Of a DNA stretch of 64,000 bases, positions 25,692 to 35,599 are shown one piece after another (the stretch's first letter is position 1; every line of letters starts with the position of its first letter). The stretch lies in NCBI RefSeq assembly GCF_003583365.1, contig NZ_QXED01000003.1, positions 310,001 to 374,000 on the forward strand. Direction: 5' to 3'. This DNA is from Fibrisoma montanum (GTDB lineage Bacteria > Bacteroidota > Bacteroidia > Cytophagales > Spirosomataceae). The notes beneath the pieces were generated by a model, which did not search any database, was not told the origin of the DNA, and was given only the letters and a program-made list of their open reading frames with translations. Position numbers and translations under genes: made by a program.

Positions 25692-26867
25692 ATGAAACGT
25701 ACCGCCTGCTGGTTGATCGGCTCACTGCTGAGTGCGGCCTGCATTACGCCCGCCCCAACTGCCCTGACGTTTTCCGACGTGTCGAAGACGAATCTGCCCC
25801 TGCTCGACCTCACCAATAATTCCATGGATGTTGAGCCCCTGGACGTTGACAAAGACGGCGACCTCGACCTGATCATTGCCTCCGAGTTCCGGCCAAACGT
25901 CATCCTGCTCAACGACGGAAAAGGTGTTTTCACGAGCGGAACCAAAGGTCGGCTGCCAACCAAAAACCACGATCATGAAGACATTGCCCTGGGCGATTTT
26001 GACCGGGACGGGGATACGGACCTGATTTTTGTAAGCGAGGACGATAAAATTCATGAATATTACCTGAACGACGGCAAAGGGGTGTTTCTGGACGTAAGCG
26101 ATCAGTTCCCTGTGCAGTGCATCAGTAATGCCGTTGTGGCTGGCGATTTCGATCAGGACGGTGACCTCGACCTGATTATGGGCAACGACGGGCAGGATTA
26201 CTTCCTGGCCAACGACGGTAAAGGCCGGTTCACGAACGAGTCGACGAGCCGGATGCCGGTCGATCAGGACGTAACCCAGGACGTTGAAGCCGCTGATATG
26301 GACAAGGACGGGGACCTGGATTTGATTTTCGGCAACGAAGATGACAACAAGCTCTACCTCAACAACGGGAAAGGTACGTTTACCAACGCAACCACCGGAC
26401 GGCTCCCAATCACGCCCGGTACCGAAGAAACCCGCAAGGTGGACCTGACCGATGTGGATGGCGACGGGGATCTGGATGTCCACTTTTCCAACGTTAACTT
26501 CCGGCGCACCAAGAACCCCGCCAATCGACTGCTGATCAACAACGGCAAGGGCGCCTTCACCGACGAAACCGCTCAACGGTACAAAGCAACCAACGACCTG
26601 AACACCGCCGATGCGCAGTTTGCCGATCTCGACGGCGACAAAGACCCCGATCTGGTGCTGGCAAACATATTTGGCACTGCCGGGCCGCAGGTCCTGATCA
26701 ATAATGGAAAGGGGGTGTTCTCGGAGCAAACCAAAACGTACCTGCCCGAAGGCGTCGGTCGGGAAGCCATCTCGGTCGAAATAGCCGACGTCAACAACGA
26801 CGGCCTCCCTGATCTTTACTTTGGCATTTTTCGCGATACGGACGTACTGCTGCTGGGAAAGCGGTAA
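25692..26867 (+). CDS. Surface lipoprotein with seven VCBS/FG-GAP repeats
   Basis: A 391-residue lipoprotein: MKRTACWLIGSLLSAAC is a signal peptide with a good lipobox. The mature part is seven repeats of about 50 residues, each with a Ca-binding DxDxDGDLDL loop and a closing NDGKGxFT turn, which should build a seven-bladed beta-propeller. The seventh repeat (VEIADVNNDGLPDLYFGIF) is the shortest. Such propellers bind ligands or cell surfaces; no catalytic part is present. It converges on the Gfo/Idh/MocA gene across a short hairpin. Confidence 0.88.
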   Translation: MKRTACWLIGSLLSAACITPAPTALTFSDVSKTNLPLLDLTNNSMDVEPLDVDKDGDLDLIIASEFRPNVILLNDGKGVFTSGTKGRLPTKNHDHEDIALGDFDRDGDTDLIFVSEDDKIHEYYLNDGKGVFLDVSDQFPVQCISNAVVAGDFDQDGDLDLIMGNDGQDYFLANDGKGRFTNESTSRMPVDQDVTQDVEAADMDKDGDLDLIFGNEDDNKLYLNNGKGTFTNATTGRLPITPGTEETRKVDLTDVDGDGDLDVHFSNVNFRRTKNPANRLLINNGKGAFTDETAQRYKATNDLNTADAQFADLDGDKDPDLVLANIFGTAGPQVLINNGKGVFSEQTKTYLPEGVGREAISVEIADVNNDGLPDLYFGIFRDTDVLLLGKR

Positions 26868-26868
26868 T

Positions 26869-26896
26869 TTCCGGCCCAGCAAGCGCCTGGCCGGAA
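26869..26896. terminator. Short bidirectional hairpin between convergent genes
   Basis: TTCCGGCC (26869-26876) and GGCCGGAA (26889-26896) pair around a 12-nt loop, between the VCBS stop and the stop of the convergent oxidoreductase gene. Confidence 0.5.
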
Positions 26897-26898
26897 CA

Positions 26899-28008
26899 TC
26901 AGGCCCGCAGATCAATCGCTACCTTCCGGCCGGTTTCGGCGGCTTCCAGAATCGCCCCAATGAGCTTCATGTCTTTCCAGCCTTCTTCGCCGGAAGCCTC
27001 GGGTTTCTGCTTCGTCAGTACGCTCTGTGCAAACGCATCCAGCTGCGCCACCTGCTGATACCGGGGCGATGGTACGTTCATGGCTCCCCGGCTGGTGATT
27101 CCCTGCGCACCAGTGGCGTTGTAAGATGGGTCCAGTTTAAACCAGCCCCGCTCGCAGGTTACGTACAGCCGGTCGACGTAGGACGAGTAGGTCGTGCTGC
27201 AATGCGCCAATGCCCCGTTGGGAAATTCAAACTGCCAGAACACCGTTTCGTGCACATCCTTGAAATGCACTTTGTCGAAGGTATAGGCCTGCGCCGTCAC
27301 GCTGATCGGGTCTTCGTTGAGAGTTCGGCGTGCCCCCTGAATCGCGTAGACCCCTAAATCCATGATGGCCCCGCCCCCGCCGATTTTCTTATCCAGCCGC
27401 CACGAACCCGGTCCCGGTACGGTAAACCCAAGCCCCGACTCGATTACTTTTACGCCCCCGAACTCCTTTCCGGCCGCCAGTCGGCGCATTTCCAGGTGGT
27501 GGGGTTCAAAATACAGCCGGTAGCCCACCGATAGCTGAACGCCCGCCTTTTCGCAGGCCATAATCATCTGCCGCGCTTCGGCCGCATTCATCGCCATGGG
27601 TTTCTCGCAGATGACGTGCTTGCCGGCCTGAGCGGCCCGGATCGTGTATTCGGCGTGCAGGAAATTAGGCAGCACAACGTAGATGATGTCGATGTCCGGG
27701 TTGTTCCGAATCTGGTCGAATGTCTGGTAGTTGTAAATATTTTTGGCAGGGATGCTGTATTTCTCCGCCCACGTTTTTGCCTTGTCCGGCGATCCGGTTA
27801 CGATGCCGGCGAGGTAACAGCCCTGCGTTTCCTGCAAGGCAGGAGCCAGTTGATTGGTGCTGTAGTTACCCAGCCCGACCAGCGCAATACCCAGCTTTTC
27901 GGGAGCCGGCTGCTGGCGAGCCAGCAGATCAGACGAGGGCAACAGCAAACCACCTGCCGACAGGGCGAGCGTTTGCAGCGATTGGCGACGGGACATGGAC
28001 GGTGTCAT
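26899..28008 (-). CDS. Tat-exported Gfo/Idh/MocA family oxidoreductase
   Basis: About 369 residues. The N-terminus has a twin-arginine signal (MSRRQSLQTLALSAGGLLL), so the folded NAD(P)-bound enzyme is probably exported to the periplasm. The Rossmann motif is GIALVGLGNYSTNQLA, followed by the family EKP motif (VICEKPMAMNAAEARQM) and the C-terminal beta-sheet domain with GGGGAIMDLGVYAIQGAR. Its substrate is unknown; related exported enzymes act on sugars or glycosides. I place the start at 28008 (MTPSMSRRQ); 27996 is equally possible. Confidence 0.88.
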   Translation of the reverse strand: MTPSMSRRQSLQTLALSAGGLLLPSSDLLARQQPAPEKLGIALVGLGNYSTNQLAPALQETQGCYLAGIVTGSPDKAKTWAEKYSIPAKNIYNYQTFDQIRNNPDIDIIYVVLPNFLHAEYTIRAAQAGKHVICEKPMAMNAAEARQMIMACEKAGVQLSVGYRLYFEPHHLEMRRLAAGKEFGGVKVIESGLGFTVPGPGSWRLDKKIGGGGAIMDLGVYAIQGARRTLNEDPISVTAQAYTFDKVHFKDVHETVFWQFEFPNGALAHCSTTYSSYVDRLYVTCERGWFKLDPSYNATGAQGITSRGAMNVPSPRYQQVAQLDAFAQSVLTKQKPEASGEEGWKDMKLIGAILEAAETGRKVAIDLRA

Positions 28009-28648
28009 GGGCAAACAGGTTGAGTCTATGAACAATAGGACAAAAAAATAGAACAAACCGTGACTAGTCACTACCGTTCATCACAAAGTCTCAGGTGTTA
28101 CCCAGATCCGGCATTTCGTAAAGATCACTCAGGAACAAAGCTGGGGCGAATGCCGGTCGAAACCACGCCCAACCGGGTACTGACTATACGTATCGGCACA
28201 TCCCATAAATGTGCATAAAGAGTCATCTTTCTTAAAAAAAGAGAAGTTTTTATCTATTTGAGGGCATAAAATAGCTCGGTTTAGGCCAATACTAACTGTA
28301 TTTTGACATTTATTTGGTTTTCGCTTATCTGTATTTTATGTTTGATTTATTGGACAATACCGGTAACAATATATACAGTTCAAAATCTTTCAGATGGCTT
28401 CTTTTTTGGCAAATAGATTTTGCTTCACAGCGTACAACAGCCATTTTGTCCGTGGCAAAACCCACTGATGCGTATTCATCCCAAACCCTAGCCTGATAAC
28501 TGCCTATGCGTAGATAACCGAAGAAATTTGAAGAAGTCAACGGTGGGTCCAGCACCGTTGACCAGTAATTCCCGATCTGCAATGCACCCCGAGCGGGGTG
28601 TCAGGAATGCTTTTGCCCTATTTGTGTCGAACAAAAACGCCTGAAGTT
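28009..28648. other. Long intergenic region upstream of the SusC operon
   Basis: About 640 nt with no convincing gene. One exact TAnnTTTG match (TATGTTTG, 28337-28344) could be a promoter about 300 nt before susC. Two hairpins stand closer to the gene: a 9-bp stem at 28537-28545/28553-28561 and a 6-bp GC stem at 28585-28590/28595-28600. They could belong to the susC leader or end another transcript. The length leaves room for a regulatory RNA, but I see no recognised class. Confidence 0.4.
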
Positions 28649-31600
28649 ATGAAAAATATCTTACACACCGAGCGTTCGCACGTTCTTGGAAGATATACCC
28701 TGTTTTCACTTCTCTTTACTGCCGCGCTACCTGCTGCGCTGGCCCTGCCAGACGATGACCGGAACGGATCGTCACACCTAAGCCCTGCTTTCCGGATGAA
28801 TACCCGTGCGGTCCTATCAACCGCGGCTGACATTACGGTACGTGGTACCGTTACCGACGAGAAAGGCGAAGGCCTGCCCGGCGTCAACGTTGTCGTCAAA
28901 GGCTCGACCCGCGGCAGCACGACCGACGCCCAGGGGAAGTTCACCATCAACGTACCGGACCAGGGTGCCAGCCTCGTGTTTTCATTCGTGGGGTACAAAA
29001 CCCAGGAGGTCCCGGTCACGTCGGCCTCCAGCGTAACCGTCAAGCTGATTGCCGACGACCAGTCGCTCGATGAGGTGGTGGTAGTTGGATACGGTACCCA
29101 GTCACGGGGAACGGTTACCGGTGCGGTGGGGTCGGTCAAAGCCGACGAGATCATCCGCACACCGGCCGTTGCTACGTCCAGCGCCCTGGTTGGCCGCGTT
29201 CCGGGGATTACGGCCCGGCAACCCGACGCCCGGCCGGGTGGTGGCACCAACATCCAGATCCGGAACATGGGTTCGCCCCTGTTCGTTATCGACGGCATCG
29301 TAGCCGATGCCGGTCAGTTTAATAACCTTGGTATTAACGATATTGAAAACATTTCCATTCTGAAAGACGGCTCTGCCGCCATTTACGGCCTTCGGGCAGC
29401 CAACGGGGTTGTACTCGTCACCACGAAGCGCGGGAAAGCAGGCCAGAAGCCGGTCATCAGCCTGTCGGGGTACTACGGTCTGCAAAACTTCACGCGCTAC
29501 CCCCGCCCGGCCAACGCCTATCAGCACGTTCGCGCCCTGGCCGAATCCGACCAGAACCGGGGCATTCCGACGACCATCACGCCGGATGAACTGGCCAAAT
29601 GGCAGGCCGGTACCGAAAAAGGCTTCCAGAGCTTTGATTATTACGATATGGTGATGCGGCCAAACGTTCCGCAGTGGTACGTGAACAGCAGCGTATCAGG
29701 CGGCTCCGACAACGTAACCTACTACGTATCAGCCAGCCACCTGAGCCAGGACGCCCTCATCCGGGATTATCACTTCAAGCGGAGTAACTTCCAGGCCAAC
29801 GTAGATGCGGGTCTGAGCAAGAAACTCCGGATTGGTACGCAGATCAGCGGGCGCATCGAAGACCGGTTTCAGGTGGGTGTACCGGGGCTGGACGATTACT
29901 TCAACCCGTTCCTGAGTATCTTTTCGATGTGGCCCACCGAGCGGCCCTACGCCAACGATAACCCGAATTACATCAACCAGACCCATAACGTAAACGTTAA
30001 CCCGGCCACCTACAAGAAGGAAGTCACGGGCTACATAAACGAATACTGGCGGGCCGTCAAAGCCAACTTCACGGCGCAGTACAATTTTGATTTCGGGCTG
30101 AACGTGAAGGGAACGTACTCGTACAACTTCTCCAACTTCGACTTCGACGGGTTCGAGTACACCTACGATGCGTACACCTACGACCCTAAAACCGACGCCT
30201 ACAACGTAGTGCCGGGCGGGGGTAACCAGAACCCCTGGCGCGAACGGCGGAAACGGAACATTGTCGACCGCTTCATGCAGTTGCAGGCCACCTACAACAA
30301 GCAGTTCGGCGACCACGGTCTGTCGGCAGTGGGTGCCTACGAGCGCTACGACACCGACAACAAGTACCTGGTGGTGCATACCGTGCCGCCCAACAACTAC
30401 ATTCCGCTGATGTCGTTTGCCAACCAGGATCTGCTGATCGACGAATGGAACGTAACGGCCCGGGCGGGCTACATCGGCCGGGTTAATTACAACTACAAGC
30501 AGCGGTACCTGGTCGAAGCGCTGGGTCGGTATGATGGCTCGTTTCTGTTTGCACCCGGTCGTCGGTACGGGTTCTTCCCCGGTGCATCCCTGGGCTGGCG
30601 GCTGAGCGAAGAGCCGTTTTTCAAGGGAAAATTCAACAACGTGATTAGTGAACTTAAGTTGCGGACCAGCTACGGCCGTACGGGTAGTGACCTGATCAAC
30701 GACGCCTTCATTGTGGCCCCGTTCAGCTACCTGCCCGGCTATAACTTCCTGCAGGGCAGCGCGATCTTTAACGGCAACTACGTGATTGGTGTCCGCCCCC
30801 GGGGTCTGCCCATCACGACGCTGTCGTGGGTAACGAACGTATCGACCAACGTAGGGGTTGATTTTGGCCTCTTCGGCGGCAAGATTTCCGGTCAGTTCGA
30901 CGTGTTTGAGCGCAAACGCAAAGGACTGCCGGCGGCTCAGTACGACGTGCTGCTCCCCAGCGAAGTGGGCTACACGCTCCCCAACGCCAACCTGAACTCC
31001 GATGCCATCCGCGGCCTGGAGGGCGCACTGTCCTACAGCGGCAAGGCCGGCGAGTTTACGTACACGATTGGCGGCAACGCAACCCTGGCGCGGCAGCGGA
31101 GCCTCGACATCTATAAGCCCCGCTTCGGCAACTCGTGGGATCAATACCGCAACTCCGCCGTCGACCGCTGGTCGGGCATCAACTGGGGCTACCAGGTCGT
31201 CGGCCGGTTCCAGTCGCAGCAGGAGATCGACGACTACAGGGTGGATAACGACGGACAGGGCAACCGGACCATGCTCCCCGGCGACTTCATCTATAAGGAC
31301 GTTAACGGCGACGGTATCATCAACGGATTCGACGAACGGCCCATCGGGTATGCTGAAGGTGCTACGCCGTACTTCAACTACGCGTTCAACGGCACGCTGG
31401 GCTACCGGGGCTTTACGGTGCAGATCGACGTAGTGGGGGCTGGTTTGCAAACGTTCCGGCGCGAAGTGGAACAGAAGATTCCGTTCCAGAACAACGGTAC
31501 GTCACCGGCTTACATCTTCGAAGACCGCTGGCACCGGGCCGATCCGTTCAATCAGGAAAGTCCGTGGATTGCCGGTACGTATCCGGCCGTTCGGAAGGAT

Positions 31601-31876
31601 AGCCCCAGCCACGTGAACTACAGCCGCCGGAGCGACTTCTGGGTGACCAACGTACGCTACCTGCGCCTGCGCAACTTCGAGGTGGGCTACAACATTCCCA
31701 AGCCGTTCCTGAGCAAGTTGGGGGTGTCGGCCATGAAAGTGTACGTCAACGGCACCAACCTCATTTCGTTCGACAACCTGAAAGCCATCCAGGTTGACCC
31801 CGAAATTTCGTCGAACGGCGCACTGGTGTATCCTCCGCAGCGCCTGTACAACGCTGGTTTTGCGATGAGTTTCTAA
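28649..31876 (+). CDS. SusC/RagA family TonB-linked outer membrane protein
   Basis: A 1075-residue TonB-dependent transporter for oligosaccharides. After the signal region comes a CarboxypepD_reg-like domain (VRGTVTDEKGEGLPGVNVVV), then the TonB box region (LDEVVVVGYGTQSRG), the plug (SALVGRVPGITARQPD, ILKDGSAAIYGLRAANGVVL) and the 22-strand barrel ending AGFAMSF with the terminal Phe expected for outer-membrane insertion. It imports the products bound by the SusD partner. The ATG at 28649 (MKNILHTERS) was chosen. With a GH43 arabinanase in the same run, arabino-oligosaccharides are the likely cargo. Confidence 0.95.
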   Translation: MKNILHTERSHVLGRYTLFSLLFTAALPAALALPDDDRNGSSHLSPAFRMNTRAVLSTAADITVRGTVTDEKGEGLPGVNVVVKGSTRGSTTDAQGKFTINVPDQGASLVFSFVGYKTQEVPVTSASSVTVKLIADDQSLDEVVVVGYGTQSRGTVTGAVGSVKADEIIRTPAVATSSALVGRVPGITARQPDARPGGGTNIQIRNMGSPLFVIDGIVADAGQFNNLGINDIENISILKDGSAAIYGLRAANGVVLVTTKRGKAGQKPVISLSGYYGLQNFTRYPRPANAYQHVRALAESDQNRGIPTTITPDELAKWQAGTEKGFQSFDYYDMVMRPNVPQWYVNSSVSGGSDNVTYYVSASHLSQDALIRDYHFKRSNFQANVDAGLSKKLRIGTQISGRIEDRFQVGVPGLDDYFNPFLSIFSMWPTERPYANDNPNYINQTHNVNVNPATYKKEVTGYINEYWRAVKANFTAQYNFDFGLNVKGTYSYNFSNFDFDGFEYTYDAYTYDPKTDAYNVVPGGGNQNPWRERRKRNIVDRFMQLQATYNKQFGDHGLSAVGAYERYDTDNKYLVVHTVPPNNYIPLMSFANQDLLIDEWNVTARAGYIGRVNYNYKQRYLVEALGRYDGSFLFAPGRRYGFFPGASLGWRLSEEPFFKGKFNNVISELKLRTSYGRTGSDLINDAFIVAPFSYLPGYNFLQGSAIFNGNYVIGVRPRGLPITTLSWVTNVSTNVGVDFGLFGGKISGQFDVFERKRKGLPAAQYDVLLPSEVGYTLPNANLNSDAIRGLEGALSYSGKAGEFTYTIGGNATLARQRSLDIYKPRFGNSWDQYRNSAVDRWSGINWGYQVVGRFQSQQEIDDYRVDNDGQGNRTMLPGDFIYKDVNGDGIINGFDERPIGYAEGATPYFNYAFNGTLGYRGFTVQIDVVGAGLQTFRREVEQKIPFQNNGTSPAYIFEDRWHRADPFNQESPWIAGTYPAVRKDSPSHVNYSRRSDFWVTNVRYLRLRNFEVGYNIPKPFLSKLGVSAMKVYVNGTNLISFDNLKAIQVDPEISSNGALVYPPQRLYNAGFAMSF

Positions 31877-31895
31877 TCAACAAATGACTGTACCG

Positions 31896-33746
31896 ATGAA
31901 TCGTTTTCATAAATACCTCTCGATTAGCCTGCTGACTCTTAGCCTGTCTGCCTGCAAGGAAGACTTTCTCGAGCGCCAGCCGCCTAATATTATTCTCGAA
32001 AGCCAGGTCTGGAACGACAGCCGGATGATCACGGGCCTGCTGGCCAACTATTACGATCGGCTGCCGGCCCACACCCAGATCGATATTGGCTGGACGGAGT
32101 TTGCGGCCTACGACGAAGCCATGTGGTCGGGCAACAACGACGGCCCCAACAACATCATTTCCTACGGGTTTGATCGCTGGCGGTTGTGGGATTACGGTCT
32201 GATCCGGGACATCAACCTGGCGCTGGAAAGCATCGAAACCAAGAGTACGGCGCTGTCGGCCGCTCAGAAGGCTCAGTTCTCGGCCGAGTTCCGGTTCCTG
32301 CGGGCGTACACGTATTTCGAGCTGGTGAAACGCATGGGGGGCGTTCCCATCATCACCAAGCAGCTCATCTACGACTTCAGTGGCGATCCGTCGTCGCTGC
32401 AGTTTCCGCGCAACAAGGAAGTTGAGGTCTACGACTTCATTGCCAGCGAACTGGACGCGATCAAGAACGACCTGGGTAACGCCGGCAGCAACACCCGCGC
32501 CAACAAGTTCACGGCCATGGCGCTGAAAAGCCGGGCGATGCTGTATGCCGGGTCCATTGCGAAGTACAACAGTCGCATGGGTGCCCCCATTGCAACCCCG
32601 GGCGGTGAGGTTGGCATTCCGGCCAGCCGGGCGCAGGAGTACTACACCAAGGCGCTCGAAGCCGCCAAAGAGGTGATTGCGGGGCCGTATTCGCTCTACC
32701 GCGCCAACCCGATCCTGGGCGAAAACTTCTTTGAAGCCATCACGAAGAAAATCAACAACCCGGAGATCATCCTGGCGAAGGACTTCCTGACGGCCAAGGA
32801 CAAGCGGCACGGCTTCAGCTACGACAACATCGCCCGCAACATCCGGGAGGATAACCTGTCGTCGTCGAACATCACACCGGTGCTGAACCTGGTCGAAGAC
32901 TACGAATACCTCGACGGCAGTTCGGGTGAGCTGAAAATCCGCACCCCCGACGACCGGGATTACATCTACTACGATAACCTCAGCGGTCCGTTTGCCAACA
33001 AGGACGCCCGGCTCTACGGTACGGTCATCTACCCGGGTACCAGCTTCAAAGGCCAGGAGGTGCAGATTCAGGCGGGGGTAGCGGTCTGGAATGCCGCCAG
33101 TAACAACTACCAGTTTGTCGAAGGCAACACCCTGGGCTCGCTGCATACAGACGGCAGGCTGCTGACGGGTAGTTCGGGGCCGCAGCGGTCGCAGACGGAA
33201 GTGTCGAATACCGGCTTTTACCTCCGCAAGTACATCGATCCTACCCCGCTGTCGAGCACGCGCGGTATCCGGAGCGATATGTGGTGGGTACGGTTCCGGC
33301 TGGGCGAAATCCTGCTGAACGCTGCCGAAGCCGCCTTTGAAATCGGCCAGACCGCCGAAGCGCTGACGTACGTGAACCGCCTGCGCGAGCGGGCCGGTTT
33401 CCCCGCCAACAGTCTGAGCAGCCTGACGCTCGCCCGCATTCAGAACGAACGCCGGGTTGAGCTGGCGTTTGAGGACCACCGCGTGTGGGACCTGATGCGC
33501 TGGCGCATTGCCCACGAGGTCTGGAACGGCAACCCGACCAATCCGGAAGCGATGATGTACGCGCTGTACCCCTACCGGGTGATCCGTCCCGGCGACCCGG
33601 CCCGCGACGGCAAGTACATCTTTGTCAGGCTGGTAGCGCCCCGTTTCCGGGCTCCGCGCCTGTTCCAGATGGGCAACTACTATTCGTCCATCGACCAGGC
33701 GGTTATCAACAACAATCCTAAAATCGTTCGCAATCCCTTCCACTGA
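31896..33746 (+). CDS. SusD/RagB family glycan-binding lipoprotein
   Basis: A 616-residue surface lipoprotein that caps the SusC barrel. The signal peptide ends in LSAC (MNRFHKYLSISLLTLSLSAC) and is followed by the SusD-like EDFLERQPPN. TPR-like helices carry AQFSAEFRFLRAYTYFELVK, and the C-terminal RagB part has RLGEILLNAAEAAFE and ERRVELAFEDHRVWDLMRW. The start may be the ATG at 31884 or 31896; the second gives the more usual n-region. It begins about 20 nt after the SusC stop. Confidence 0.95.
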   Translation: MNRFHKYLSISLLTLSLSACKEDFLERQPPNIILESQVWNDSRMITGLLANYYDRLPAHTQIDIGWTEFAAYDEAMWSGNNDGPNNIISYGFDRWRLWDYGLIRDINLALESIETKSTALSAAQKAQFSAEFRFLRAYTYFELVKRMGGVPIITKQLIYDFSGDPSSLQFPRNKEVEVYDFIASELDAIKNDLGNAGSNTRANKFTAMALKSRAMLYAGSIAKYNSRMGAPIATPGGEVGIPASRAQEYYTKALEAAKEVIAGPYSLYRANPILGENFFEAITKKINNPEIILAKDFLTAKDKRHGFSYDNIARNIREDNLSSSNITPVLNLVEDYEYLDGSSGELKIRTPDDRDYIYYDNLSGPFANKDARLYGTVIYPGTSFKGQEVQIQAGVAVWNAASNNYQFVEGNTLGSLHTDGRLLTGSSGPQRSQTEVSNTGFYLRKYIDPTPLSSTRGIRSDMWWVRFRLGEILLNAAEAAFEIGQTAEALTYVNRLRERAGFPANSLSSLTLARIQNERRVELAFEDHRVWDLMRWRIAHEVWNGNPTNPEAMMYALYPYRVIRPGDPARDGKYIFVRLVAPRFRAPRLFQMGNYYSSIDQAVINNNPKIVRNPFH

Positions 33747-33755
33747 TCTGAGACC

Positions 33756-34427
33756 ATGAAAGCGATCCTTTATAGCCTCCTCGTCGGCACGGTTATGCTG
33801 GCCGGATGTGAAAAAGACAACTTCGAGCCGCCAAAATCAACGTTGACCGGTCGGGTGGTGTACGACAATCAGCCGGTGGGTGTCCGCACGAACGGCGTTC
33901 AGCTGGAGTTGTGGCAGCCGGGCTTCCAGCTGTTCACCAAAATTCCGGTGTACGTAGCGCAGGACGGTTCATTCTCGGCTTCCCTGTTCGATGGCGACTA
34001 CAAGCTGGTGCGGCTGCGGGGCAACGGTCCCTGGGTTGACAATACCGACACGATCAACGTTCAGGTGCGGGGAGCCGCCACGGTCGACGTGCCGGTGCTG
34101 CCCTACTACGTGATTCGCAACGAAAAGTTCCAGCGCAGCGGCACAACCCTGACCGCGACCTGCCAGGTGGCGCAGGCCACTACGGGCCGGGCGGTGGAGC
34201 GGGTCACGATGTACGTCGGCGCAACCCAGTTTGTGGACATCAACAACAACGCCGGTCGCGTCGACCTGACGGGGGCCGCTCTGGCTGACCTGAGCAAGCC
34301 CCTCGCCTTCTCAATGGCGGTGCCGGGGTCGCTGGTCGGCAAAGGTTACTTCTACGGCCGGATCGGTGTCAAAACGGTCGGCGTTGCCGAAATGCTGTAC
34401 ACGCCCGTGATGAAAATCGCGCAGTAA
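33756..34427 (+). CDS. DUF3823 domain lipoprotein
   Basis: A 223-residue lipoprotein (MKAILYSLLVGTVMLAGC) with the DUF3823 pattern: an N-terminal transthyretin-like domain (LTGRVVYDNQPVGVRTNGV, LFDGDYKLVRLRGNGPW) and a C-terminal beta-domain ending MLYTPVMKIAQ. Genes of this type follow susD in many Bacteroidota loci, and the protein is probably an accessory surface glycan-binding subunit. It begins 10 nt after the SusD stop and is followed by a hairpin. Confidence 0.88.
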   Translation: MKAILYSLLVGTVMLAGCEKDNFEPPKSTLTGRVVYDNQPVGVRTNGVQLELWQPGFQLFTKIPVYVAQDGSFSASLFDGDYKLVRLRGNGPWVDNTDTINVQVRGAATVDVPVLPYYVIRNEKFQRSGTTLTATCQVAQATTGRAVERVTMYVGATQFVDINNNAGRVDLTGAALADLSKPLAFSMAVPGSLVGKGYFYGRIGVKTVGVAEMLYTPVMKIAQ

Positions 34428-34436
34428 GCCGTTTCG

Positions 34437-34470
34437 AACCGGATGACAGCCAGTTCGCTGTCATCCGGTT
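34437..34470 (+). terminator. Hairpin after the DUF3823 gene
   Basis: Arms 34437-34450 and 34457-34470 (14 bp, perfect) surround a 6-nt loop, and a short T-rich stretch follows. It could partly terminate the SusCD transcript before the GH43 gene and so set the ratio of transporter to enzyme. Confidence 0.6.
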
Positions 34471-34528
34471 TCTTCTATCCACCCAAACCCTTTCCTCCCT
34501 ACGTCGTTCACCAACCGCACGCGTTGTC

Positions 34529-35494
34529 ATGTCCAGAATTATCATCTGCCTGCTGGTAAGCCTGCTCTGGTGTGTCCTGAGCCCGGCAAAAGCGCAGGAG
34601 GGCGGCTTCACCACCCACGATCCGAGCACCATACAGAAGGAAGGCGGTACGTACTGGTACTTTTCGACCGGCAACGGTATTCAGACCGTCAGTGCCACCG
34701 ACCTGCGGAGCTGGACCGTCAGCAAGCCGGTCTTTGACAAAGGCACCTGGCCCGGCTGGATCGACAGCACCGTGCGGGGCTTCAAAGGGCATTTCTGGGC
34801 CCCCGACTGCATCCGGATGAACGGCCGATACTACCTCTACTACTCCTGCTCCACGTTCGGCTCGGCGGTGTCGGCCATCGGCGTTGCTACGTCGCCAACC
34901 CTCAACCCACAATCGCCGGACTACCGGTGGACCGATCAGGGCGTGGTCGTTACGTCGAAAGTCCGGACGGACATCAACGCCATCGATCCCGGCCTGCTGC
35001 GCGACACCGACGGCCGGGTGTATCTGGTCTACGGTTCGTTCCACGGCGGTATCGGAGCCGCCGAACTCGATACGCTGACCGGCAAGCTCAAGGGGGGTAC
35101 GACCGTCAAAACCGTAGCCGGTGGTCGCCAGTCCGACTGGGAGGCCCCCGCCCTTGTGAAAGAAGGCAACTACTATTACCTATTTGTCAATAACGGCCTC
35201 TGTTGCAAGGGTTTGAACAGCACGTACTACATCGTCGTGGGCCGGTCAACGAATCCGCTCGGTCCATTCGTGGACAAATCAGGGCGCGATTTAACGGCGG
35301 GGGGCGGCACGCTGGTGCTCCGTACCGAAGGGCAGTACATCGGTCCCGGTCACGTCGGGCTGTTACGTGAGGGAGGCCGTAACCTGGTGTCTATCCATTA
35401 CTACGACGCCGAAGACAAAGGGCGATCCAAATTCAGTCTGCGCAGACTTTCGTTTCGGGACGGCTGGCCGGTGCTGGAGCGGGACATGTACTGA
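34529..35494 (+). CDS. GH43 family secreted arabinan endo-1,5-alpha-L-arabinosidase
   Basis: A 321-residue secreted glycosidase with a signal peptide (MSRIIICLLVSLLWCVLSPAKA) and a five-bladed propeller. The expected catalytic acids are visible: Asp31 (TTHDPSTI, general base), Asp153 (NAIDPGLLRD, pKa modulator) and Glu205 (DWEAPALVKEG, general acid). GHFWAPDCIRMNGRYYLYYS is the arabinanase signature. It should cut the alpha-1,5-arabinan backbone into oligosaccharides for the SusC/D pair just upstream. Confidence 0.92.
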   Translation: MSRIIICLLVSLLWCVLSPAKAQEGGFTTHDPSTIQKEGGTYWYFSTGNGIQTVSATDLRSWTVSKPVFDKGTWPGWIDSTVRGFKGHFWAPDCIRMNGRYYLYYSCSTFGSAVSAIGVATSPTLNPQSPDYRWTDQGVVVTSKVRTDINAIDPGLLRDTDGRVYLVYGSFHGGIGAAELDTLTGKLKGGTTVKTVAGGRQSDWEAPALVKEGNYYYLFVNNGLCCKGLNSTYYIVVGRSTNPLGPFVDKSGRDLTAGGGTLVLRTEGQYIGPGHVGLLREGGRNLVSIHYYDAEDKGRSKFSLRRLSFRDGWPVLERDMY

Positions 35495-35599
35495 GGTGTG
35501 CGGCCAGCGCGGAGATAGCCTTACTCCGGTAGTGGGATCTGCTGAGCTGGGCAGCCCCCCGACGCCCATACGCCTTATTGTTAAGAGCATACCGCACGG

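Noticed and set aside
25722-26915. 397-codon frame antisense to the VCBS lipoprotein gene
   Set aside because: It exists only because the repeats avoid stops in that frame; the sense frame shows seven propeller repeats and a lipoprotein signal.
28325-28582. 85-codon minus-strand frame upstream of susC
   Set aside because: No family or signal features, unusual composition, and it overlaps hairpins and probable promoter DNA.
29729-33743. Two long frames antisense to susC (573 codons) and susD (660 codons)
   Set aside because: Shadow frames caused by GC-rich codon usage; the sense proteins are unambiguous.
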